Source of the DNA: Clostridiales bacterium UBA2432
Lineage (GTDB): Bacteria; Bacillota; Clostridia; Lachnospirales; Vallitaleaceae
Length of the DNA stretch: 16,033 nt
Assembly (NCBI GenBank): GCA_002342805.1
Contig: DDQW01000058.1
Coordinates: forward strand, 1 to 16,033
Reading direction: 5' to 3'
Made by a program: the position numbers and the translations under genes. Numbering within the stretch: position 1 is the stretch's first letter; each line of letters begins with the position of its first letter. Below, piece by piece: positions 6,859-14,453 of the stretch. The notes below the pieces were generated by a model. That model was given only the letters and a program-made list of their open reading frames with translations. It ran no database searches and was not told the DNA's origin.

Positions 6859-7341
6859 ATGATATTTAGAAGAATAACAATTAATGACAAATATCAAGTG
6901 ATGTATTTTTTCAGGGAATGTCCGGATTATTTTGAACTAACAGAGGGAGTTCAGCCTGATAACTGTGATGAGTTTTTTTATGATTTACCCCCGAATAAAA
7001 CTATAAATGAAAAGTATTTATTTGGTGCGTTCAAAGAAGATACACTTATAGGAGTCGTTGATTTAGTAGCTGACTTTCCCGAAAAAGGCGAATGGATTAT
7101 TGGATTATTATTAATTCATCCAAATGCACGAGGTATGGGATTAGGTAGGGCAATGCACAATGAGATTAAGAAATTTGTTAAGAATCAAGGTGGAAAAAAG
7201 TTGCGAATCGGAGTAATGGAACAAAATGTAGATGCATTAGTTTTTTGGAGTAAAATCGGCTATAAACAAACAAAAATAACTGAACCAAGAAAATTTGGGA
7301 TCAAAGAGAGTAAAGTGGTTGTAATGAATTATTACTTTTAA
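6859..7341 (+). CDS. GNAT family N-acetyltransferase
   Basis: A 160-residue GNAT protein. FRRITINDKYQVMYFF starts the fold, YLFGAFKEDTLIGVVDLVADFP gives the central strands, and LLIHPNARGMGLGRAMH holds the acetyl-CoA loop R-G-M-G-L-G at 91-96; DALVFWSKIGYKQT is the usual C-terminal helix-strand. I place the start at 6859, because AAGGTGA at 6848-6854 fits it and the family begins at this point; the ATG at 6844 has no ribosome binding site. The substrate is unknown. The gene lies between a lipoprotein gene and the prenyltransferase-repeat gene without any functional link I can see. Confidence 0.87.
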   Translation: MIFRRITINDKYQVMYFFRECPDYFELTEGVQPDNCDEFFYDLPPNKTINEKYLFGAFKEDTLIGVVDLVADFPEKGEWIIGLLLIHPNARGMGLGRAMHNEIKKFVKNQGGKKLRIGVMEQNVDALVFWSKIGYKQTKITEPRKFGIKESKVVVMNYYF

Positions 7342-7371
7342 AAATATAAATACGAAATGGGGTGAAGGGAA

Positions 7372-8202
7372 ATGGCTATAGACAAACAGTACTTTTCGGA
7401 TTTTGAAGAGATCTTGTCACATAGGTATGATTATGGAGCAGACTATTGGACAACTCATGACAAACGTTTAATAAAAGGTTCCCCTTTTTCAATTCTGGAG
7501 AGTTCGCTTTATCTGTTAGAATTAGGAATGGAACCTACTGAACCCTTACTTAAAGAATGTGACGAATTGATATTTAGTACATGGAAAGAAGATGGAAGTT
7601 TTAAGTTGTATCCACAAGGCTCTATTTACCCATGTCATACTGCTAACGCAGCTAATGTGCTTTGTCACATGGGGTATGTTGACGACGGTCGGTTGCAAAA
7701 AACCTTCCAACATCTATTAGATATTCAATATACCGATGGCGGTTGGCGATGTAATAAATTTAGCTTTGGTCGAGGTCCGGAAACGAAGTATTCAAACCCA
7801 TTCCCAACACTTACTGTTCTAAACGCATTTCGCTTTAGAGATGATTTAAACAAAGAACCAGCGCTTGACAGAGCAGTAGAGTTCTTACTTGAACATTGGA
7901 CAATCAGAAAGCCGATTGGTCCATGTCACTACGGAATGGGTACATCATTTATGCAGGTAGAATATCCTTTTCGAAACTACAATCTTTTTGTTTATGTATA
8001 TGTGTTGTCTTTTTATGACCGTGCTAAAAAAGACATCCGATTTTTGGAAGCATTAAAAGCATTGGAATCCAAGATGGTGGATGGACAGATCGTTGTTGAA
8101 CGCGTTGTATCGAAGCTGGCCAAGTTATCTTTTTGTAAAAAAGGTGAACCGAGTGCATTGGCAACAAAACGCTACAACGAAATTTTAGAGAACCTTTCAT
8201 AA
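7372..8202 (+). CDS. Prenyltransferase/squalene-oxidase repeat-like protein
   Basis: A 276-residue soluble protein resembling the alpha/alpha-barrel proteins annotated as prenyltransferase or squalene cyclase-like. It contains QW-type repeats: WKEDGSFKLY at 71-80 and QYTDGGWRCNKF at 119-130, followed by GRGPETKYSNPFPTL, a stretch typical of the stand-alone bacterial members of this group. It is much shorter than real squalene-hopene cyclases (over 600 residues) and lacks their DXDD motif, so true cyclase activity is unlikely. The biological role of this small family is not established. GGGGTGAAGGGA precedes the ATG. A 113-base gap follows, the longest in the array. Confidence 0.75.
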   Translation: MAIDKQYFSDFEEILSHRYDYGADYWTTHDKRLIKGSPFSILESSLYLLELGMEPTEPLLKECDELIFSTWKEDGSFKLYPQGSIYPCHTANAANVLCHMGYVDDGRLQKTFQHLLDIQYTDGGWRCNKFSFGRGPETKYSNPFPTLTVLNAFRFRDDLNKEPALDRAVEFLLEHWTIRKPIGPCHYGMGTSFMQVEYPFRNYNLFVYVYVLSFYDRAKKDIRFLEALKALESKMVDGQIVVERVVSKLAKLSFCKKGEPSALATKRYNEILENLS

Positions 8203-8315
8203 TATTTTAAAACATTGTATTTCACTAGCGCTTAGGTATCATAAGATAAAAAACTTACCATTATTAGGAGCATAGCGACAAAAAACGGTGTATAAAAGCA
8301 GAAAAGAGGTTTAAA
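8203..8315 (+). promoter_or_regulatory. Largest intergenic gap in array, possible weak promoter
   Basis: At 113 bases this is the largest gap between plus-strand genes. TTGTAT at 8215-8220 and TATCAT at 8237-8242 are 16 bases apart and could form a weak sigma-A promoter driving the racemase and following genes. No convincing terminator hairpin with a T-run is present, so readthrough from upstream is also possible. Confidence 0.3.
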
Positions 8316-9011
8316 ATGAAAACAATTGGATTAATCGGTGGTATGAGTTGGGAGTCATCGTTAGAATATTATAGAATGATTAATGAATTAGTAAAGTTAG
8401 AATTAGGCGATTTACATTCTTGCAAAAGCATTATGTATTCGGTTGATTTTGCAGAGATTGAGTTATTACAACATAATTCCCAATGGGAAGAATTAAGTGA
8501 CATAATGATTCATGCAGCAAGTAGTTTGGAAAAAGCCGGAGCTGATTTTATAGTGATATGCACGAATACAATGCATAAAATGGCTGATGATGTACAAAAT
8601 AAAATTAGTATTCCATTATTACATATAGCAGATGCAGTGAGTAATGAAATCATTGGAATGAGACTGAAAAAAGTTGCCTTGTTAGGGACTAGATTTACAA
8701 TGAGCCAAGACTTTTATAAAGGTAGGATTAAAGATAAATATGGAATAGATGTTATTGTTCCGAATGAAGAAGATAAAAATGTAATTCATGATGTTATATA
8801 TAAGGAATTAGTCAAAGGGATATTTAAAGAAAGCTCAAAAAAGAAGTATATTGAAATCATCCAAAAACTCATCGAGCAGGGAGCAGAAGGTATTATTCTT
8901 GGTTGTACTGAAATACCTTTACTTATCAAGCAGCAAGATGTAAACATACCAATTTTTGACACAGCTTCAATTCATGCACGAGCTGCAGTAAAATATGCAT
9001 TAGAGCAATAA
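8316..9011 (+). CDS. Aspartate/glutamate racemase family protein
   Basis: A 231-residue cofactor-independent amino acid racemase of the aspartate/glutamate racemase superfamily. It begins MKTIGLIGGMSWESSLEYY, the family opening, and has both expected catalytic cysteines: C82 in VICTNTMHK and C197 in LGCTEIPLL. These act as the two bases that remove and restore the alpha proton. FDTASIHARAAVKYAL forms the usual C-terminus. Close relatives are the YgeA-like broad-specificity racemases, so the exact amino acid is uncertain. Both cysteines are intact and length is normal, so it should be active. AAAGAGG precedes the ATG. Confidence 0.92.
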   Translation: MKTIGLIGGMSWESSLEYYRMINELVKLELGDLHSCKSIMYSVDFAEIELLQHNSQWEELSDIMIHAASSLEKAGADFIVICTNTMHKMADDVQNKISIPLLHIADAVSNEIIGMRLKKVALLGTRFTMSQDFYKGRIKDKYGIDVIVPNEEDKNVIHDVIYKELVKGIFKESSKKKYIEIIQKLIEQGAEGIILGCTEIPLLIKQQDVNIPIFDTASIHARAAVKYALEQ

Positions 9012-9024
9012 TAAATCGAATTCC

Positions 9025-9030
9025 AGGAGG
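9025..9030 (+). promoter_or_regulatory. Ribosome binding site placing a non-canonical ATC start
   Basis: A perfect AGGAGG with eight bases to the ATC at 9039. No ATG, GTG, TTG or CTG in the acetyltransferase frame lies at a usable distance; the next in-frame starts are a TTG at 9156 and an ATG at 9168, deep inside the conserved domain with no ribosome binding site. Confidence 0.7.
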
Positions 9031-9038
9031 CGATATTT

Positions 9039-9692
9039 ATCAATACAAAGGATATAGTAATACGTAATGAAAGAGCATCAGACTATAGAACAGTTGAAGA
9101 AATAACAAGAGAAGCTTTTTGGAATCACCATACCCCAGGATGTGATGAGCATTATTTGTTACACATCATGCGTAAGGCGGATTCATTTATAGCAGAACTT
9201 GATATTGTTGCTCAAGTAAATGGGAAAATCGTGGGTAACATTGTTTACACTAAAGCAAAAATTCTTGATGATTCAGGGGTCAATCACAATGTTATTACAT
9301 TTGGACCTATTTCTGTTTTGCCGGCATTTCAAGGAAAGGGAATTGGGAGTAATTTAATTGAGCATACGAAGAAAAAGGCAAAAGAACTTGGTTACAAAGC
9401 GATACTTATATATGGCGATCCTGACTATTATTCGAGATTTGGCTTTGTCTCTGCAGAAAAATATAAAATTTGTACATCGGACAATATGTATGCAGTTGCA
9501 TTACAGGCAATAGAATTATATCCAGAAGCATTGTCGAATATTAAGGGACGATTTATAGAAGATAAAATTTATGATATAGATGAAAATGCAGCTAAAGAAT
9601 TTGATCAAGGATTTCCTTCAAAAGATTTACTTTGGGATCTTCCATCACAAAAAAGATTTCAAGAATTAGTGAAAATGAGGATTCCAAGATAA
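9039..9692 (+). CDS. GNAT acetyltransferase, YhbS-like, apparent ATC start
   Basis: A 217-residue acetyltransferase of the YhbS-like group. Conserved features start well before any normal start codon: IVIRNERASDYRTVEEITREAF (about 6-27) and FWNHHTPGCDEHYLLHIMRK (27-46) are family signatures, followed by LDIVAQVNGKIVGNIVY, FGPISVLPAFQGKGIGSNLI with the acetyl-CoA loop Q-G-K-G-I-G at 98-103, and YYSRFGFVSAEKY. The reading frame is open from 9015 and the codon at the expected start, just after AGGAGG, is ATC. This looks like an ATG changed to ATC. ATC initiates very weakly, so expression may be low or the gene may be newly decaying. Starting at TTG 9156 would remove about 39 conserved residues. 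Confidence 0.8.
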   Translation: MNTKDIVIRNERASDYRTVEEITREAFWNHHTPGCDEHYLLHIMRKADSFIAELDIVAQVNGKIVGNIVYTKAKILDDSGVNHNVITFGPISVLPAFQGKGIGSNLIEHTKKKAKELGYKAILIYGDPDYYSRFGFVSAEKYKICTSDNMYAVALQAIELYPEALSNIKGRFIEDKIYDIDENAAKEFDQGFPSKDLLWDLPSQKRFQELVKMRIPR

Positions 9693-9704
9693 GGAGAATA
9701 TATC

Positions 9705-10223
9705 TTGAATGGTTTCATATTAATTTTGCCAATAATTTTTATACGTTACGGAATAGTGAGTCTTTTTGGAAAACAAGCTTCTAAACGCACTACTTTTTTC
9801 CCACCAAGAAAAGGTAAAGAGAAGTTGGCGCATTGGATTTATGAAATAACGACTTTGTTAATGATTATTGTGTTGTTTTTCAATGAAGCAATATTAAATA
9901 ATGCTATAAGTTTTATTGGACTTGCAATATGCTTTATAGGCATGATTTTATATACTATTTCAATTGTCCATTTCGCAAAACCTAATAAAAATGGATTGAA
10001 TATAACTGGGATATATAAAATTTCTCGTAATCCTATGTATATAGCCTTCTTTTTATATTTTTTAGGGTGTAGTATTTTAATTCATTCATGGATATTATTT
10101 TTTATACTTGTTATATTTCAAGTTTCAGTACATTACCTTATTATATCAGAAGAAAGATGGTGCATTGAACAATTTGGAGAAGAGTACATTTATTATATGA
10201 AAAAAGTTCGACGATACATATAA
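9705..10223 (+). CDS. Isoprenylcysteine methyltransferase-like integral membrane protein
   Basis: A 172-residue membrane protein of the isoprenylcysteine carboxyl methyltransferase/phospholipid methyltransferase-like superfamily. Four to five hydrophobic segments (about 2-20, 48-62, 66-88, 112-126, 128-146) are followed by the S-adenosylmethionine-binding signature: TGIYKISRNPMYIAFFLYFLG from 101 and EERWCIEQFGEEYIYYMKKVRRYI from 149, both very close to the family consensus. Bacteria do not have the eukaryotic CAAX substrates, so the methyl acceptor is unknown. The start is TTG at 9705, chosen because AAGGAG at 9691-9696 is eight bases upstream. A CPBP-type (CAAX-protease-like) domain is also encoded in this array, but nothing shows a joint role. 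Confidence 0.82.
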   Translation: MNGFILILPIIFIRYGIVSLFGKQASKRTTFFPPRKGKEKLAHWIYEITTLLMIIVLFFNEAILNNAISFIGLAICFIGMILYTISIVHFAKPNKNGLNITGIYKISRNPMYIAFFLYFLGCSILIHSWILFFILVIFQVSVHYLIISEERWCIEQFGEEYIYYMKKVRRYI

Positions 10224-10235
10224 GGAAGTGAAATT

Positions 10236-11036
10236 ATGAAAAAACATGGAGTTATTGTCGATTTGGATGGAACGTTGATTCATAAAGGAAAAGCAACTGA
10301 CGGGGCGAGTGACTTTATAGAATATCTTAGATCACAGAAGATTCCATTTCGTGTTATAACGAACAGCGTTGGGAGGACACAAAAAGAGCTATCTGAAAAA
10401 ATGAAGAATGTTGGTATTGAAATAAGCGAAGAAATGTTTCTTAATCCAATTACTGTCCTAAATCGATTTATCGAAAAAAATAAAGTACATTCGTATTATT
10501 TTGTAGGTCCTAAGATAATTGAAGAGAGCTTAGCAATCGCATCAAGATTTGAGGGGATTCCGGACTATGTTATTTTTAGCGGATTTGAAAGTTCGAATTA
10601 TGGATTATTAAATAGAGTGTTTAGATATTTGAAACAGGGTGCTAAATTAATAACGATGTCAAATTCTGAATACTATATTACTGAAAATGGACCGATTCTA
10701 GATACAGGTGCATTCACCCGAATGTTCGAACAACATGCAAAAAGTAAGGCGATATTATTTGGGAAGCCCTCAAAAAAGTTGTTTTTATTGGCATTGGAAG
10801 AAATGAATTTAGATTCTAGCCAAGCAATTGTTGTTGGCGACGATGTTTTGACAGATGTAAAAGGTGCAAAAGCACTTGGATTATATTCTGTTTTAGTCAA
10901 GACGGGCAAGTATCAACAAGATGATGAAATTAAGGAATATCCCGATATGCTTGTGAACAATTTGAGAGAATTAGTGGGGGTTGGCCCCATACTGAATGAT
11001 AATGGAGGAAACTGCTATGAAAATTGTGGTTATTAA
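10236..11036 (+). CDS. HAD-superfamily hydrolase, IIA (NagD-like) type
   Basis: A 266-residue phosphatase. Motif I DLDGTL at 9-14 supplies the aspartate nucleophile and acid/base, motif II ITNS is at 41-44, motif III K is in GKPSKK (176-181), and motif IV is GDDVLTD at 201-207. The large C2 cap between motifs II and III (about 65-170) fits the NagD/HDHD2-like IIA subgroup, which dephosphorylates small phosphorylated metabolites. The last 18 or so residues (after LRELV) look non-conserved: this tail is translated from a GC-rich hairpin and the ribosome binding site of the next gene and overlaps that gene by 20 bases, suggesting loss of an earlier stop. GGAAGTGA precedes the ATG. Confidence 0.9.
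   Translation: MKKHGVIVDLDGTLIHKGKATDGASDFIEYLRSQKIPFRVITNSVGRTQKELSEKMKNVGIEISEEMFLNPITVLNRFIEKNKVHSYYFVGPKIIEESLAIASRFEGIPDYVIFSGFESSNYGLLNRVFRYLKQGAKLITMSNSEYYITENGPILDTGAFTRMFEQHAKSKAILFGKPSKKLFLLALEEMNLDSSQAIVVGDDVLTDVKGAKALGLYSVLVKTGKYQQDDEIKEYPDMLVNNLRELVGVGPILNDNGGNCYENCGY
10974..10990 (+). other. Small GC-rich hairpin at HAD/flavoprotein junction
   Basis: GTGGGG and CCCCAT flank a five-base loop and can form a six-pair stem in RNA (one G-U pair). No T-run follows, so it is not a classical terminator. It lies in the tail of the HAD gene about 13 bases before the GGAGG of the next gene and could modulate translation or transcript stability. Confidence 0.35.
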
Positions 11037-11736
11037 TGGTACAGAGGTCAAAGGGTGTACGTTTCATATGAAAGAAACATTTATGTCTGTGCTTAAAGAT
11101 AAAAATGAAATAATTGAATTTTATCTTCCTAGAGATATGCCTTATTTTTGCTCCGGTTGTAAGACGTGTTTTTTCAAAGATGAAAAATTGTGCCCACATG
11201 CAAAAGCTACGATGCCTATATGGAATGCAATTTTGGAAGCGAATTTAATTTTTTTTGCATTTCCGGTATATGCGCTTCGCGCACCGGGACAAGTGAAGGC
11301 TTTACTTGATCATCTCTGTTGCCATTGGATGGTACACCGTCCGGAAAAAGAAATGTTTTCAAAGCGGGCAGTCATCATTACAAACAGTATTGGGGCACCC
11401 AATAGAGCAGCACAAAAAGATGTTGTTACGAGTTTGAACTGGTTAGGTGTGTCTTCGGTAACGTGTGTTGGAGCGGGACTGATGGAAGGAGTGATATGGG
11501 AGCAATTGTCAGATGAAAGGAAAGATGTATTGATTCGAAAAGTGGAATCTGTAGCCAATAAATATAAAAAACATACAGATGGTTTTCAACCGGCAAAGAA
11601 AAGCTTTAAGATTTTTATGCTCTTCGCAATAAGCAAAATGATGCATAAGAGTATACTTAAAAATGAAGAAACACCATCCGCAGATAACTTACATTGGATT
11701 AAAAATGGATGGATAAAAACAAGGGAGAATAAATAA
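11017..11736 (+). CDS. Flavodoxin-fold NAD(P)H-dependent oxidoreductase
   Basis: A 239-residue protein of the NADPH-dependent FMN reductase/flavodoxin-like superfamily. MKIVVINGTE is the first strand and phosphate-binding loop. The cysteine-rich YFCSGCKTCFFKDEKLCPHA (C45, C48, C51, C59) is common in this group and may hold metal or take part in redox chemistry. FFAFPVYALRAPGQVKALLDH is the flavin-binding region seen in relatives. The C-terminal 60 residues form an amphipathic extension (SFKIFMLFAISKMM). I use the ATG at 11017, preceded by GGAGG, rather than an earlier in-frame ATG at 10996 that lies before this site. It overlaps the HAD gene by 20 bases. The electron acceptor is unknown. Confidence 0.85.
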   Translation: MKIVVINGTEVKGCTFHMKETFMSVLKDKNEIIEFYLPRDMPYFCSGCKTCFFKDEKLCPHAKATMPIWNAILEANLIFFAFPVYALRAPGQVKALLDHLCCHWMVHRPEKEMFSKRAVIITNSIGAPNRAAQKDVVTSLNWLGVSSVTCVGAGLMEGVIWEQLSDERKDVLIRKVESVANKYKKHTDGFQPAKKSFKIFMLFAISKMMHKSILKNEETPSADNLHWIKNGWIKTRENK

Positions 11737-12416
11737 TGACTAATTTAAAAAATGAAATTCAAAACACTTGGAAAGTATTTAGTAAGAACGTAGTATACTT
11801 TATTGCTATCATCACTTTATTGTTTGCATTTGAACAATTAAATATTTTTGTGAAAGGTTTTTACATAAGCGCCTTTACTACGATGATTTTAACACCTTTG
11901 ACAGCTTTTTTGCAATTAATCACGGTCTATATAGTTGTAAAATACAATAAAAATGAAGAAATAAATATGAAAGCAATTATAAACAGTATCCTTCATGAGT
12001 TTAAAGAAATCATAATTATTGTTGCTCTTCAATTAGTTGTTCTTTTTATCGCAGCATTTGCCTTGATTCCTATTATACCCCTTCTACTAGCTCAAGTATT
12101 TATGATTTTTGTTTGGCCAATATACATCATTGAGCGAACACAAAGATTAGAAGTATTAAAGAAAAGTGCAAAACTAGTGTTTTTAAATATGAAAGACTTA
12201 TCTAAATATATCGGAGTATATGCCGGAGTTGTTATTGTAGTTAGCATTATGACTATATCGAAGCGTTTTAATTTAAGTGGGATTGAAAGAGGAACGGTAA
12301 TGTTTGCAAGTTATTTTGGAAAATTTGCAACAATATTTTTTACGATGTTAACGACGAGATTATACTTTAAATATAATGAAGAGGGTAATACGATAAAAGA
12401 ATTAGAAGTAGAATAA
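11736..12416 (+). CDS. Polytopic membrane protein, unknown function
   Basis: A 226-residue integral membrane protein with about five to six hydrophobic segments (roughly 18-38, 42-68, 92-132, 158-176 and 188-208) and a charged N-terminus. The segment IERTQRLEVLKKSAKLVFLN resembles the conserved loop of YciC/DUF975-like membrane proteins (a helix with an EALKRS-like motif), but this is a weak, topology-level resemblance. It starts inside the stop codon of the flavoprotein gene (TAATG, one-base overlap), so translation is coupled, and is followed 12 bases later by the membrane-anchored coiled-coil protein; these two may act together in the envelope. Confidence 0.65.
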   Translation: MTNLKNEIQNTWKVFSKNVVYFIAIITLLFAFEQLNIFVKGFYISAFTTMILTPLTAFLQLITVYIVVKYNKNEEINMKAIINSILHEFKEIIIIVALQLVVLFIAAFALIPIIPLLLAQVFMIFVWPIYIIERTQRLEVLKKSAKLVFLNMKDLSKYIGVYAGVVIVVSIMTISKRFNLSGIERGTVMFASYFGKFATIFFTMLTTRLYFKYNEEGNTIKELEVE

Positions 12417-12428
12417 GAGGAGAGGGAT

Positions 12429-13472
12429 ATGAACGAAAATAATGACAGAAAACAGAATATTATAATTGTATTACTTATAACATCTCTAGTATTTAGTTAT
12501 GTGATGATTAATGGGAAAACACAAATGCTAGAAAGTCGGATCATGAATTTAAATAATCAAATAACCGATTTAAATAGGCAGATGAATAATTTAGAGTATT
12601 CTATTCAAGATGAATTTGCACTTATGCAAGATGAAGCACTTAATTTGATCCATTTTTTTGATTACAGTTATGTGGACATGAATGAAGAATTGAATGTCGT
12701 GTCTGTTGAAGTCCAGGTTGAATTAAAAGAAAAACAAAATGATAGTGATCTTGTATTAATAGTATCCGATGATTCAGGTAAAATGATTGAGACGAAGCTA
12801 AATAATGCTAAAGGATTGCATTATTATACAACGTTGGATTTAGGAGTAGACCACAACTACTCTATGAATGTTATTGAAAGTGCAGAGAATAATTCTCGTC
12901 AGCTCAATAGGGATACCTATGTTATTGATTTACAGAATCAATTTGAACAAAGACGTGCAGAACCGAGAACAAGTGAATCTGGAAATGATCAAAAAAGCCT
13001 TTTCTTTAATGTTCATTTTTCGATAAATGATTTTGGCATAGAAGCCTTTGAGATTGAATCGGCCACCTTTGTTTTAGAAAACTCCACATACAGTGCATCC
13101 ATGGATAGTCAAAGTGATGAATCTATCTATAAAGAAGAGGTGACGAGCCAACTACTTAAATATTCGGAGCTGAGTGATCAAGAAAAAATGCTCTTGGCTG
13201 CAGGAGAGCTACTTGTTGAAAGACCTGATGGTTTTGGAACCAACATCTTTACAACAACAAGCTCGGAAGAGACGAAGAAAGTAGCAGAAAAAGATAGAGA
13301 AGAATCAAAAAAACGTTCAATATTAAATGATACATCACATGAAGAATATTATGTTTTTCAAAAAGTTTTTATTTATGATGAGTTTACAGAATTCGATCTT
13401 AAAGAAATGTCAGATAACATATACGGGTACTTACTCATCCAATTTAAAGATGGTACGGAGATACGATTGTAG
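12429..13472 (+). CDS. Membrane-anchored coiled-coil protein, unknown function
   Basis: A 347-residue protein that I cannot assign. Residues about 10-28 (NIIIVLLITSLVFSYVMI) form a single N-terminal membrane anchor without a lipobox. It is followed by a coiled coil at about 30-62 with regular leucine and asparagine heptads (MLESRIMNLNNQITDLNRQM). The long remainder is strongly acidic and probably extracytoplasmic, with beta-rich stretches such as VVSVEVQVELKE and SDLVLIVSDDSGK, and a second beta-type stretch near 196-212. A highly charged stretch (KKVAEKDREESKKRS) lies near 281-295. There are no catalytic motifs. Its layout (anchor, coiled coil, acidic outer domain) parallels the lipoprotein at 5908-6831. 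AGAGGAGAGGG precedes the ATG. Confidence 0.65.
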   Translation: MNENNDRKQNIIIVLLITSLVFSYVMINGKTQMLESRIMNLNNQITDLNRQMNNLEYSIQDEFALMQDEALNLIHFFDYSYVDMNEELNVVSVEVQVELKEKQNDSDLVLIVSDDSGKMIETKLNNAKGLHYYTTLDLGVDHNYSMNVIESAENNSRQLNRDTYVIDLQNQFEQRRAEPRTSESGNDQKSLFFNVHFSINDFGIEAFEIESATFVLENSTYSASMDSQSDESIYKEEVTSQLLKYSELSDQEKMLLAAGELLVERPDGFGTNIFTTTSSEETKKVAEKDREESKKRSILNDTSHEEYYVFQKVFIYDEFTEFDLKEMSDNIYGYLLIQFKDGTEIRL

Positions 13473-13510
13473 TTTGAAAGAATTTATATACGATGTAAGA
13501 GGTGGTAGAG

Positions 13511-14434
13511 ATGATTTTAAGTGTGAGCCGAAGAACAGATATTCCGGCACTCTATAGTCAATGGTTTATGAACAGAATACAAGATGGATATGTGCTCGTT
13601 AGAAATCCTATGAATATATATCAAGTAAGTAAAGTGATAATTAACCCAGAAGTTATTGACTGTATTGTTTTTTGGACAAAAAATCCAATTCCGATGCTTC
13701 CATATTTAGATTTGCTCAAAGAATATCGATATTATTTTCAGTTTACCTTGACATCATATGATCGGAGCATTGAAAAAGGGGTGCCGCCGAAAAATCAACT
13801 CATTGAAAGTTTTCAAAAAATATCAAAAATGATTGGGAGTAGTCGCCTTATTTGGAGATATGATCCTATAATTATCACGGATAAATTCTCTATAGAATAC
13901 CACATTAAATATTTTGAGGTTTTATGCTCTAAGCTTAGCCAATATACGGAAAAATGTATCATTAGCTTTATGGATATTTATACAAAAACAAAGAGAAATA
14001 TGAAAGAGGTTGCTATTCAAACATTATCAGACGTTGAAAAGATTCACTTACTTCGTCAGCTCCATCAAATTGCAAGTAAATATGACATTGTGGTCGAAAC
14101 GTGTTCTGAGAGTTTAGACCTATCAGCTGCAGGAATAAAGCCTAGCACGTGTATTGATCATCAGCTAATTTCAAAAGTTTTTAATATTGACATGGATGTG
14201 AAAAAAGATACAAATCAACGTGAGCAGTGTAGATGCGCAGCGAGTATCGATATTGGAGAATATAATACATGTAGTAATCAGTGTGTATACTGTTACGCAA
14301 ACTTTTCTTCTGAAGTTGTGAAAAGGAATATGAAAAAACATATTCCAACATCACCATATCTTATTGGAAATGGGGAAGAAAAAGATATCATCACAGATAG
14401 AAAGATGTATTCATTAATTAACAATCAACTATAA
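13511..14434 (+). CDS. DUF1848 family iron-sulfur protein
   Basis: A 307-residue protein of the DUF1848 family. The N-terminus MILSVSRRTDIPALYSQWF is the family opening, followed by VLVRNPMN, CIVFWTKNP (about 51-59), and RLIWRYDPII (112-121). The C-terminal cysteine cluster (C240, C242, then C254-x3-C258-x2-C261) is an apparent iron-sulfur site with radical-SAM-type CX3CX2C spacing; an additional C198 lies upstream. Family members are thought to bind Fe-S clusters, but no reaction is established. The start at 13511 is preferred over a GTG at 13502 because an AGAGGTGG site lies at the right distance and the family begins with this methionine. Confidence 0.88.
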   Translation: MILSVSRRTDIPALYSQWFMNRIQDGYVLVRNPMNIYQVSKVIINPEVIDCIVFWTKNPIPMLPYLDLLKEYRYYFQFTLTSYDRSIEKGVPPKNQLIESFQKISKMIGSSRLIWRYDPIIITDKFSIEYHIKYFEVLCSKLSQYTEKCIISFMDIYTKTKRNMKEVAIQTLSDVEKIHLLRQLHQIASKYDIVVETCSESLDLSAAGIKPSTCIDHQLISKVFNIDMDVKKDTNQREQCRCAASIDIGEYNTCSNQCVYCYANFSSEVVKRNMKKHIPTSPYLIGNGEEKDIITDRKMYSLINNQL

Positions 14435-14453
14435 TTGGATGTAGGAGCGATGT

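Noticed and set aside
8203..8315. Possible recombination site or terminator in the 113-base gap
   Set aside because: Short GGTA/TACC pairing only, no T-run and no repeat of this sequence elsewhere in the window.
13327..13557. Plus-strand reading frame bridging two genes
   Set aside because: Out of frame with the coiled-coil and DUF1848 genes, low-complexity product, no ribosome binding site.
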